In this document: one piece after another, positions 1 through 9,255 of the stretch
How positions within the stretch are numbered: the stretch's first letter is position 1
Layout of the letters: each line of letters opens with the position of its first letter
Assembly: GCF_020509005.1 (NCBI RefSeq)
Contig: NC_063012.1
Location: 3,782,001-3,846,000 of the forward strand
Length of the DNA stretch: 64,000 bases
Origin: Fulvia fulva
Lineage: Eukaryota > Ascomycota > Dothideomycetes > Mycosphaerellales > Mycosphaerellaceae
Direction of reading: 5' to 3'
The notes under the pieces: model-generated
The model's input: only the letters and a program-made list of their open reading frames with translations
Database searches by the model: none
Told to the model about the DNA's origin: nothing
Translations under genes and position numbers: made by a program

Positions 1-37
1 TACTATAAGTATCTTTAAAGCTATAAATATTCTAGTA

Positions 38-106
38 ACGTGCTTCACTACCGAGCGGGCTATACTACCGAGCGGGCTACTTTTGCTAAGAACTATACTA
101 CTTCTA
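38..106 (+). repeat. left terminal inverted repeat, pogo-like copy 1
   Basis: Begins ACGTGCTTCACTACCGAG right after a TA dinucleotide and matches the reverse complement of 1102-1170 almost throughout. Contains two tandem copies of a 17-bp unit. Confidence 0.85.
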
Positions 107-469
107 CTTTAATTGCGACGGTATCTTAACACGACGACATCCTATAGAATCGTTACTAGGAGGACAATTCCTCTTTAGATTCTTTGCTATCTAGCGAGTC
201 TACTTGATAGGTACGTACGTTATGCCCCGACTCGCTATATCGCTTATAGCGTCGTAGCCTTAGTACTAGCCGAACACTATCTAGCGACTCTCTACTCACT
301 TCCTACCTCCTAGTATCCTCTAGAGGTATCAATTACGACGCCTTATCGAAGGTTAGAGACCCTCTAGACTAAATATACTTGCGCTTTCGTGCTTTCCGCT
401 ATATAAGGGCCTCGTTAGACTTACGTAGCTTACTAATCTCGCTTTGTATAAGAGCTATCTAATACGCTA

Positions 470-1066
470 TCTCTCTACTCCCTCTCTATTGCCCTATTAA
501 ACGACCTTCCTCTTTCTACTACGCCTTTCTGAACCCGTAACGACGCTCTAAGACGTAATGACACCTATTATAAACCCTATCTCGTCGAAGTTATAGGTGT
601 CCTAGTTAAGGATACTATACTTCTCCTTTATATTACGTATAAGTAAGAACTACCTCTCGATAACGTCTAGATCTTCTATTAGGGCTTACTAACGATCGTA
701 TCTACGTGTTATACGAACCTTTAGCTCACGATGCCGCCTAATAAACCTGTCTGTCTAATTAAGACTAGCGGGCTTAAGACTATTCTCTTATAGTAATGAA
801 TTGGCTATTACTCGTACACTAGCCTTTAATAGCGAGAAACCTCTAAGATCTAGCTCGAGTATGTACTCAAGTATCACCCTCTCTTCTAGCTCTGTAAGCT
901 TCTTCGAATTGGGCTCGTAGTCACCCCGAGGAGGTCGTCTATTCAATCGATACTCTAGTATAGTTCGAGACGCGTAGTATACCTTTATAGTAAGTCGATT
1001 CGTGATTATCGCGTCGCGTTTCGTGGCCTGGACAGTTAAGGTCAGTTTGGCCTCGTTTAAAGACAA
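470..1066 (-). pseudogene. degenerate Fot1/pogo transposase (N-terminal half)
   Basis: The first 92 codons (1066-788) are open and read as a Psq-type helix-turn-helix followed by a CENP-B-type DNA-binding domain; the segment with SKKLTELEERVILEYIL is typical of fungal Fot1/pogo transposases. Beyond this the frame is broken by TAG/TAA codons, but recognisable blocks continue: a TRRYD motif, then YNFDE at 573-596 (the first catalytic Asp region of the DDE/D core), then SVVTGSERR and a GNRE block. The second Asp and third catalytic residue region is absent because of an internal deletion, so the product cannot be a working transposase. Most stops fit C-to-T change in CpA context. Confidence 0.8.
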
Positions 1067-1101
1067 TACACGCTGTAATAGTGGTTACATAGCTATATCT
1101 A

Positions 1102-1170
1102 TAGAAGTGGTATAGTTCTTAGCAAAAGTGGCCCGCTCGGTAGTATAGCCCGCTCGGTAGTGAAGTACGT
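1102..1170 (-). repeat. right terminal inverted repeat, pogo-like copy 1
   Basis: Reverse complement of the left repeat at 38-106 with only a few differences, followed by the TA target-site copy at 1171-1172. Confidence 0.85.
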
Positions 1171-1172
1171 TA

Positions 1173-1620
1173 ACTATTAATACTATAGCTAGCTCATTTA
1201 TCGGATCTTAATTCTATTAAGAACTACTTCTTAAAGGTTAGGGCGTTTATCTATAAGCTCTACCTTATAAATAAAGACGCTATTATTTAGAGAGTACCGG
1301 AAGTATAGAAAGCTCTTATTATACCTTAATATATTAATACGTTAATTTAAAGTATACTATAGCGAGTTTTAGTAGTAATCAACGTAGTAGGCAGGCTAGT
1401 ATAATATTAAGAAGAGCTAGAAGTAAGGTAAATAGATAAGAATAGCTTAGATAGTTACTATAGCTTATATAACTTAGTAGTAATAGTAGTAATAATACCC
1501 TCATTTAGCTTTATATCGTCTATACTAATAACATAATTAGAAGAGGTAATGTCGAAGCCTGCTATTCGATAATGAGGTCGGTTATACTACAGATTAGTAG
1601 GGGAATGCCCGGATTAAGAA
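1173..1620. other. AT-rich degenerate repeat DNA, unassigned
   Basis: Very TA-rich sequence between the pogo-like element and the gene island, with stops in all frames. Base composition resembles the RIP-mutated repeats elsewhere in the window. I cannot assign it to a family. Ordinary composition resumes at about 1600-1650; nothing codes between there and 2060. Confidence 0.5.
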
Positions 1621-2060
1621 CGAGCCGCGCGGAGCCTATCTCGGACTATCCACGTATGCAAGCAACACCCTGTATGCTGCAACAGCAGAATAATGCAGGT
1701 ACACACGCGCAAGTGCTCTAAGAAAGGAGCAGGCGCTGCTTGACGGCAACAACGATCACCAGCAGTCTCTTCACCAACGACAATAGTTGTCATTCATCTC
1801 TGTGGTTTCACTCATCAACCTTCGGTCAACCGCTCTCGAGGTAGAGGACACACGCAGCTTACACCGCATCTGGCGTGCTGCTCGCGTGTCAAGCATGTCC
1901 TGGCATCATGCGGGACCGGTGCTCGAGCGGGTCATGCATGCTGTGCAAATGCGGTGTGGAGTGGAGACGGTAGGGGAAAGGTGAAGAGTGGACAACCATC
2001 ATTTCATTCATTACCGTGCATCCCTGTTGCCGACAGACTGTGTGCGAGGCTATGCCCAGT

Positions 2061-4032
2061 CTATCTATACTGTGTATTCAACACTCTGGCGAGACCTCTA
2101 AGTACATCCATCTGATCAACAGGATTCGACGTGGAAGCTCGCTGCTTGTCTCGTTCTTCCAATACATGCGCTGCATCGGCCAAGGAACGCTCTGCAATGC
2201 GCTCTGCAGTCTCCCGCGCAGTACTGAGAGCGTGTATTCCATGCGCGAACTGATCGACCGAAAACTCAAGGTCTTGGGATATCGATTTCAAACGTTCGTG
2301 AAGCGTTTCTGGTTGTATAGCTGATTCTGTTTCGGGTTGTTGGAGCTGTTCAAGAATATGGCGTTGCGGACTGTCCAGCACATCGAGTCGTACTGGTGAC
2401 ATTTGTCCTGTGTCCACAGTGCTTGATTCGGGCTGTGTACTGAGTGTTGCCGCCGATTGAGCTACTTTGTCCCATTCAGCACGCTCAGCTGTTAGCCTGC
2501 AATGTGCATTAGCAATCAAGCCCGGGTCAATGCCGGAAGCAGCACACTCACCGTTCGAGCTCTTTCTCCAATTCTTCGGCTTTCGCAGCATTCGTTAGGT
2601 TCCTTGGGTTCGGTTTCTTTCGCAATGGTATTTGAGGAGGCACAGAGTCGTCTCGCGAGAACCAGTCGCTGAGCGTGCCTCTCGTGATCAGATCCTGAGC
2701 AAGTTCGTCCTGGATTGCACACGCTGGTCTTGTATTAGCGTTGAAGGCAATGATACCGGCATTCTACGCACCTATCTGCGAAGCTTGAAGCTCAGAGCTG
2801 AGCTGCGTATTGCTTTCCTGCGGCGGGTCGGGCTTTAAGCGTAAGGATCTGGTGCCACACCAGCCAAGTAAGCAGCGCATGCGTCGTGGTTCTGTAAGAT
2901 CGGCTGATATATGTTTGAAGAATTCTGAGGTGGGGACTTCGGGGTGTGGTAGAGCTGTAGGAGGATTGTTGTCAGCATATGCTTTGTGTTGGCTGAAGAT
3001 GGCTTTGGCAAACGTCGACTGACTGTCGAGGTCATATGCATCCGAAGATGGCGACCTGAGAACATGCCCGCCGCGTTGACCGTGCGATCTTGTTGTGGGA
3101 GAGATTGGCCAACCTCTTGACGCCTCTGCTTGGCAAGGCGTCAGGTGAGAACTTATGCGTGCACGGGAAGACTTACCATGACCTCTGCCCTCGTCAATTA
3201 GACTGCTCGCACGTTTGCCACGCATGCCAGCACTGCTCCTCCGATGGCCTTCGGCGCTGTTCTTTCTCATCTCCTTGTTCCTGCGAATCACGGGCGTGTC
3301 TGCGAAAGGAAGAGAGATCGTCATGACCTTTTCTTCCTCTACTCCATTGACTCCATGCTTGCGCTTCTTCTCAACGGTAAGAGGTTGCGCCTTTTCCGGG
3401 TCTAGAGCTCGTTGGACATCTCGATGTGGCTTCACAGGAGCAGGCTCCTGCAGTGATGATTCCTCTGGCGCACCAGGAGCTGTTTCATTGTCGTTGGACA
3501 GCCGTTTGCTCCTCCGTACCACCTTCTCCGCTACCTCGCGCTCGGGTGTTGCTGGAAGCTTCCGACGAGTCTTTCGTTGCGCGGTCTTCACAGGCTTGTC
3601 TTCTTTACTTGGCAGCAACACTGGTGCATTGCTGAATGGCTCCGCTGGAACAATGGGAGCACCTTTCGGCTTCTCACTCGTGGCTTTCTCGGTCTCCTTG
3701 GCTCCCTTTGCCTTGCTCCGCTTCCCTTTCGTGAAACTGAATCCTTCGTCGTCCTGGTCGTAGACTAGTGCGCGTGTTAGTTGGCATTCTCCAGCTACTA
3801 GCCCAGCGATCTTACCCTTACGACCCTTCTTCGATGGAGCTTTTGCAGTGTCGCCATCTTGCTGCTTCGTATTGATGGTCGTGGTGCTGACTCCATTGGC
3901 CTTCGACCTCTTCGCAGGTGGCTCATTCCCTGCCTCGCCCTCGTGCGGAAGTCGCGCACTGCGTCTCTTCTGCGTACCGCCTCCGTTCATTCCAATGACT
4001 TCCAGTGGCGATCGTGTCAGGACCATAGACAT
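2061..4032 (-). CDS. DSN1: Kinetochore MIS12-complex subunit Dsn1/Mis13
   Basis: Likely 548-aa subunit of the MIS12/MIND complex, which links centromeric chromatin to the outer kinetochore. Four exons fit: 4032-3177, 2954-2772, 2723-2552 and 2496-2061, with introns of 222, 48 and 55 bp; spliced length is a multiple of three. Conserved family blocks are visible: a basic, Lys/Ser-rich N terminus with KRRSARL; the RRSSAGMRGKRASSLID stretch (Dsn1 phosphoregulatory/CENP-C-site type block); TSEFFKHISADLTEPRRM; the AIQDELAQDL segment; KKPNPRNLTNAAKAEELEKE; and a C-terminal helical region with FSVDQFAHGIHAL. The start at 4032 gives MSMVLTRSPLE; another Met lies two codons on. The 222-bp first intron is long for this window and in frame without stops, so an unspliced form would also be readable. 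Head-to-head with RRP46. Confidence 0.85.
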
Positions 4033-4402
4033 CTCTCTGCAGCGCGAATGTTGCTCAGGTCGCGTCGACGGAAGGTGCGCGGTGGGGTCGCGTGTATGAA
4101 GCGCTGTCTTGCCGGTCTCGCAGATCGCACGTGCATGTACGGTGTTGCAGCACGCGCGAAAAGACTCCAACTGTCGCGTGCAATGCTCGGTCGCCGCGTT
4201 CACGCGGTAAGGATGTCGTTGTTTGGTGCAGGTGTTGCGCCCACCTTCCTCCAAACATCGGCTGGACTTCCCGTGCGCTTCCCGCCGCGCTAGACCAGGA
4301 TTGCAAAGTCACGACAGCCGAGACCGCGCCGTCATCTCGAAAACATACATGTACATGCAGAGCGGTGGTCTTGTCTTGTCAAAGCATCACAACACAACAA
4401 AT
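4033..4402. promoter_or_regulatory. shared divergent promoter, DSN1 / RRP46
   Basis: A 370-bp gap between divergently transcribed starts. It must hold both promoters. I see no clear TATA box or named binding site in it. Confidence 0.5.
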
Positions 4403-5122
4403 ATGGGCCGCGAGCTGATCCAGCATCCGCTCGAGCGCGCAGATGGCTCTACAATCTTCTCAGACGGGCTCTACACCGCCATCGCTGCTGTCAACGGGCC
4501 CGTCGAGGTTCAGCGACGTGATGAGCTGCCAGAAGAAGCTGCCGTTGAAGTAAATTTGAGGCCGCTGTCAGGTGTTGGGGGACCACGCGAGCGGTGGCTC
4601 GAAAGTGTGCTACAGCCGCTATTCAAGAGCATCTTGCTCGTCCACATGCATCCTCGCACACTGATTCAGATCACGCTCCAGATCACCAAAGAACCCAGCA
4701 TCAAGCTTCGACGATCTGATGCCGACATCTCCATCATCCCGACTCTCATCAATGCCACGTTCGCTGCACTAGTCGATGGTGCTCTCCCTCTTACAACGAC
4801 ATTGAGTGCCGTGCTGGTAACGGTAGACAAAGCAGGACAAATCAAAACGGCCCCCGAAGGGAAGGACATCGCGCAATGTGCGAGCATACATGCAATGACA
4901 TTCAATACGAAGAGCGAGCAGCTCCTCGAACAGTCGTCTGGCTCGTTTGAGCTCGATACGTGGGATGCGGTAGGAAGCTCAGCAAAGCGCGCCTGTGTCG
5001 CGGCCGTTGCAGCATGCAGCGAGGATCTTACAATGAACGGCGATGGTCAAACGGAGCCGTGGCTGAGGCAGGTACTGCACGATCGTGCCAGGAATGCGAA
5101 CGCATGGCGCGATTCCAGCTGA
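4403..5122 (+). CDS. RRP46: Exosome complex RNase PH-like subunit Rrp46
   Basis: Intronless 239-aa protein with one RNase PH fold, matching Rrp46/EXOSC5 of the nine-subunit exosome ring that feeds RNA to Rrp44/Rrp6 in nucleus and cytoplasm. Supporting blocks: ERADGSTIFSDGLYTAIAAV (the LxxADGSxxFSxG start of the fold), VNGPVEVQRRDELPEEAAVEV, GVGGPRERWLE, and HPRTLIQITLQI. Length suits the family. The ATG at 4403 was chosen because homology begins right after it; upstream codons in frame overlap the DSN1 promoter and look non-coding. Eukaryotic ring subunits are generally catalytically dead, so a structural role is expected. Divergent from DSN1. Confidence 0.88.
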   Translation: MGRELIQHPLERADGSTIFSDGLYTAIAAVNGPVEVQRRDELPEEAAVEVNLRPLSGVGGPRERWLESVLQPLFKSILLVHMHPRTLIQITLQITKEPSIKLRRSDADISIIPTLINATFAALVDGALPLTTTLSAVLVTVDKAGQIKTAPEGKDIAQCASIHAMTFNTKSEQLLEQSSGSFELDTWDAVGSSAKRACVAAVAACSEDLTMNGDGQTEPWLRQVLHDRARNANAWRDSS

Positions 5123-5593
5123 GAGCGAGGTCGTAGTAACGCGATTTCCAAGGTATCACGCGGCAGATAACAAGCGCTGGGTGGACATGGAGACTGCTCG
5201 AAAGAGCTGTTCGAGGACACAGTGCAACCTGTGGCGTGGTTGGCAATTCAGCAGAGAGTCGTTCAGCATCATGTCGGCCGTGGGAGCTGCATGAGGAGCA
5301 GACACCGGCACCGCCAGCAGCTGCACATTCATCCAGCAGTCAGTAGCTCATTATACTGAAAGAGCCAACACACATTGATGGTGCAGTATACGCGCAGAGC
5401 AGAAGTGCAGCTCTCGCGTGGCGTTTCACATGTGCCACTTCAGGTGAAGCAGGCACGATGTGCGCGACTTCCTCATAGAAGGCAGGCACGAATAGTGCAG
5501 ACCGCTACCTTCGAATTTCCACTCTTTCCTCTCCTCCCACCAAACTCTTCATTCATCATTGCACCCCCGAATTCGCGAGCAGCAGGCAACGCC
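5123..5593. other. intergenic, RRP46 to OB-fold gene
   Basis: About 470 bp holding the RRP46 3' end and the promoter of the next gene. A pyrimidine-rich stretch at about 5515-5545 precedes the next ATG, as is common in fungal promoters. No gene seen. Confidence 0.4.
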
Positions 5594-7468
5594 ATGGGGT
5601 CAAGCAGAGGCGACGCCTCGATCCAGCAATTCTTCCTGCCAACACCGAGCACATCGCCCACCAAGAGGTACGTTTCTGAAGGGTATCAGACAGTGAGCAG
5701 TGGACTAGGGTGGACCGCGCGAGACATGCGCTGCACGACGCGATCCGCCAACGCCATAGTCAGTCACTGCCATGTGGTTCTTGGGTATGGCTGACACGCT
5801 TCTGTTGGTAGGCCGGAGCCAGCTAGCGGAGATGGCTTCACCGCCGAGGAGGTTCAAGATGTCCTGGCACCAAAGCTCAGGGAGTGGTATCCTGAGCAAG
5901 AGTACGAAGACTGCGAAATAAGTGCTTTGGAGCCAGGACCCAGGGCTGTGACATTTATGGGTCGTGTCGGCAATATCTTTGATGTCGCCAATACGCAAAA
6001 GACTCCACGCTCAGCCAAAGGCTGCATCAAGATTTGCCTGAAGGATGGCATGGCTGCGATCACGGTAGAACCTTGCAGTCAATCTTCCGCACATCATGCG
6101 CTGACCGTCCCAGGTTCGCATTTGGTATGCATCCCGTGTACCCAGTCTTCGCTTGGGCTCGCTTGTCAGCATCTGGACAAGTCACAGTAGGTGCTTCGTC
6201 ACATCAACGATAGAACACAACGTACTCACTTCCAGCAGTTAGCAATGGCGAAAACGGCACGCTCTCAAGCTCAAGCGCACCACTGTTCGCCTCTCTATTT
6301 CCAGAGCGTGATCGCAACTGTCACATGATGATTCACGAGAATAGCGATGTGGGCACATACAAGACACCTCTAGCATATCGCCCAGGCTTGCCATTGAACG
6401 GCCTCATGACTCTGCAAAACTTCATCGATGGCGGCTACGATGTCGTCGATGCCAAGGTCTTGGTGGTCGTGAAGAGCATTGGTGCGAAGAATAGAAGTAC
6501 GTCCAATGTTCTGGTGAGTAGTGTTCAGCTACGTGACAGTCCTGCTGACCTCCTCTGGAGTTACCCGCAAGGATGAGTCAGTCACGGAGAACATCAATCT
6601 ACAGGTCCAGGACGACACAGCCGAGGCCACGCTTGGCTTATGGGGCACAGCCGCAGCCTCTCCCTTGGGCCTCGAGGCGGGCGTCACCAAGACTGGCTTG
6701 GAAGCAGTGAGTGCACGTCGGGGCTGGAAAGCTGGCGAAACAATCCTCCTTATCCAGGCACCTGGATGGAAAATCGGAAGAACGGTGAGACCTGCCGGTC
6801 AGAACACGTGCTGATTAAGAAGACTGACTCTATAGACATATCTAAGCCTCACGGCCGCCTCCATCGTGGATGTAAACCCGAGCCTTCCAGACACGGACTG
6901 GCTTCGACATTGGTCAATACGGCAACGCAGCAGAGAAGCCACCAACCCGGCATTCCCAGAGGACACCTTCGACCTCGATGCAGTAACAGCAGGCCCGATT
7001 CGTTGCCTCTTTACACTCGCAGACCTTGACGATTTCGCCCGTTGCGCACCCAGTGAGACCTTCCAAGGCTACCTGAGTCTGATGATCATGGAAACGAAAC
7101 TCCTCGGTATCTGGAAACGTCATCAGCTCTTGTCGGGCGAGTGCTGCAATATCCCTATCTATGCTAATGCCCTGACATCTGTATGCAAAGGCTGCGACAA
7201 AGAAGTCGGCTTGAGGCTGAATCCGAAGATTCTTGGTCAAGTCATGGACGAGACAGCCGTCATAGCATCTGGACGACTGCTGTTCTGTGATGCCGCTTGG
7301 CGAGAGTTACTGGGCAGAGACACTCAGGATCTACTGAAGCTGGGCGAAGACGAGATGAAGTACTTGTCCGACAGGTTGCTGTTCTGCCGAATCACTGTGA
7401 TGTTCGGCTGGACAAGCGACGAGACGAAGGCAGGAGGGCGAATCTGTGTAATGGGTATCCGCAGCTGA
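5594..7468 (+). CDS. OB-fold ssDNA-binding-like protein (RPA1/MEIOB/SHLD2-like)
   Basis: A 504-aa protein from six exons: 5594-5667, 5812-6064, 6114-6186, 6239-6496, 6561-6784 and 6836-7468; introns of 144, 49, 52, 64 and 51 bp, several with CTGAC-type branch points, and an in-frame total. The start has a good context (GCCATGG). The N terminus (SIQQFFLPTP) resembles a PIP-box (Qxx[IL/M]xxFF): here Q-Q-F-F, partial only. The middle has an OB-fold pattern (ENINLQVQDDTAEATLGLWG, then GWKAGETILLIQAPGWK). The C terminus resembles the RPA1 zinc-ribbon OB domain: clustered Cys (ECCNIPIY, CKGCDKEV) followed by an FCDAAWRELLG block. Likely role is single-stranded DNA binding in repair or recombination. 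Which family (RPA1 paralogue, MEIOB or SHLD2) I cannot settle. The frame may not end exactly at 7468. Confidence 0.7.
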
Positions 7469-8370
7469 TGCGAAATGCTAAGATGCATGTGAGGATGGTT
7501 GATTGCTATAGTACTGTCGATGATTTGCTGGAATGTGATGGGCAGCTCAAAGCAGATATCTTCATGGAAGCTATGGGACGAATGCTTGATTTGAAGTCCT
7601 CGCAGGCCCCTCAATCATGTCATTGCCATGTCTCGTGGCTGCGAGAAAAGGGGAAATGGCAGCGTTGCGTCCGTGGTCATCAGGTACTAGAAGCAACATC
7701 GGAGCTCGGACTGAACCCTCAAAAGCTCGCGTAGCGGCAGGGCACTATCATCCCTAGCATGCAACACGCCGAATCAAGTGCTTGGACACGGGATGTCCGG
7801 TACAAGTCGGTAAGTAAATCCACCCAGCAAGTAGTAGCTCCATGGGGAATGCACACACGATCCTGGATTGTGGAGACTGCCGTGCTGCGTTGGGCTTCTG
7901 TGGCAAGGGCATGTAAGACAAGCCGAAGCAGTGCACAGTGGTGAGTGGAGTCGGAATCGAAGATCGATGATGGGATGCATGTAGCATAGCATGGGACTTG
8001 ACGGGCGTGACGGGCTGCCATCAGAATGCTGTGCGGTTGAAATGGGAAGCTTTCCTGACCCTGAGGTCACGACATCGCGTGACAATTAAGCAGGGGGCTC
8101 TTCGTCAAGTGCTTGCAGCGGGCACCGCAGTACTGAATGCATGTGAAGGCTTCCTCTAATTCGGTCATAAACCCATGCCAAATAGATAGAGCCCGTGCTT
8201 GTTATAGAAGCGAATTGCTGTGAAGTGGTGATGTAAATGCTGCTCTGAGCGCCTACCCGACCCTATCCTCTGGGTGTCCCGTCCTTTGCAACGCCAGTGC
8301 GGACTTCGCCTGATACGCAGTACAAACTTCAAATGTGACCTCATCCACGCAGTAGGCTCGGCAACCTTCA
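7469..8370. other. intergenic, no gene recognised
   Basis: About 900 bp between convergent genes. Open frames here on both strands overlap one another and show no family motif. Nothing supportable seen. Confidence 0.4.
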
Positions 8371-9255
8371 TCACCGACTAGGAGGATGCCCTGCCTGCGT
8401 TGCGCTCCGTACTCGCCGACTTTCCTCTCTGATCAACCTCTCGACCAGCTGTTCTGACGACGTAGTGTCGCTCGATGTAGGGCGCGCTCCAGCAAGAAGA
8501 TAGCCTCCGTCTTCTTCGAGTTCCAAGGGCGTGACTGGGCCGGGACTGCCTAGCGGTTGCAGGCGGGGGCTCCTGGGCTTTCCAGCTTGGCTCGGTGAGG
8601 TACCACGAGCAGCTGCAGAAAGCATCTCTCGTTGATTGAAGAAAAGCTGCTTTTGCGCATCGCTATATATTCTCTGATGCGCTCTCGGTGACACAGGCGG
8701 TTGCGGTGATAGTGTACCATCTGGCGTGGTCTGCATGCTGCTATGAGCAGATGGAAAGTTTGCCGGATGAAATCTGGGTAGCGATCTAAAGGCAGGGTCA
8801 GTATACGAATACCTCATGCTAGATTGACAGATCCTTGGTATCAAAGCCGAGCCAGCAACGTCTCTCAGCGGAGTTCCGAGAGACACTGCTCTGAACTGAC
8901 AGTGTCGTTGTTTCAAACAACTGAGCCAGCTCGAGAGGTTGCTAGCTTAGCCAAGACTGCATGGAATCCTCAGAATTACTTACGGGAGTTTCAGCGAGTT
9001 GTTGGGAGCTCGTCGCTGGTTGTTGCTGTTTGTCCTCGAATGAAGGGGCCGCTGTGTTGTTGTTGGCGGTTGTAGGGTGTCGAAGTGTGATGATGAGGTC
9101 CTCGGAGACGTGGGCCGCATGGCTGGAGATGTGCGTGGCGAAGGCATTGTGGTTCTGACTAACGGCGAAGTCGCCTGTCGAAACGGCTTATTGGAGGTTG
9201 GAGAGAGAGTTGTGTGTCGAGTCTGGGGGTGAGAGTCGTTGGTCGTGTAAGACAT
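8371..9255 (-). CDS. Ser/Pro/Thr-rich hypothetical protein
   Basis: A 228-aa protein predicted from two exons, 9255-8984 and 8785-8371, joined across a 198-bp intron (GTAAGT donor, ACTGACC branch point, TAG acceptor); the joined length is a multiple of three. The N-terminal half is low-complexity, rich in Ser, Thr, Pro and Arg with repeated TSPR/SPRTS blocks, probably disordered. The second exon has a less biased segment, IYSDAQKQLFFNQREML, predicted helical, and ends with another charged helix (SEQLVERLIREESRRV). I do not recognise the family and assign no function. The start at 9255 is the first Met giving the Ser/Pro-rich reading. Alternative acceptors exist inside the intron. Confidence 0.5.

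Larger units (their letters stand above)
38..1170 (-). mobile_element. Fot1/pogo-like DNA transposon, internally deleted (copy 1)
   Basis: This is a 1133-bp element with terminal inverted repeats of about 69 bp (38-106 and 1102-1170, few mismatches), flanked by TA on both sides (36-37 and 1171-1172), as expected for the Tc1/mariner/pogo superfamily. Each inverted repeat holds a tandem pair of a 17-bp unit containing ACCGAGCGGGCTA, a plausible transposase binding site. The minus strand carries remnants of a Fot1-type transposase. Fot1-like elements are normally near 1.9 kb, so about a third is missing. A second copy of the same length lies at 25626-51537, interrupted by other elements. Many CAG/CAA codons have become TAG/TAA, consistent with RIP. 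Confidence 0.85.

Noticed and set aside
3215..3763. 182-codon plus-strand frame
   Set aside because: Antisense to DSN1 exon 1, whose conserved blocks are clear on the minus strand.
7297..7734. 145-codon frame overlapping the end of the OB-fold gene
   Set aside because: Different frame from the homologous exon and no motif; a hidden last exon cannot be excluded but is not supported.
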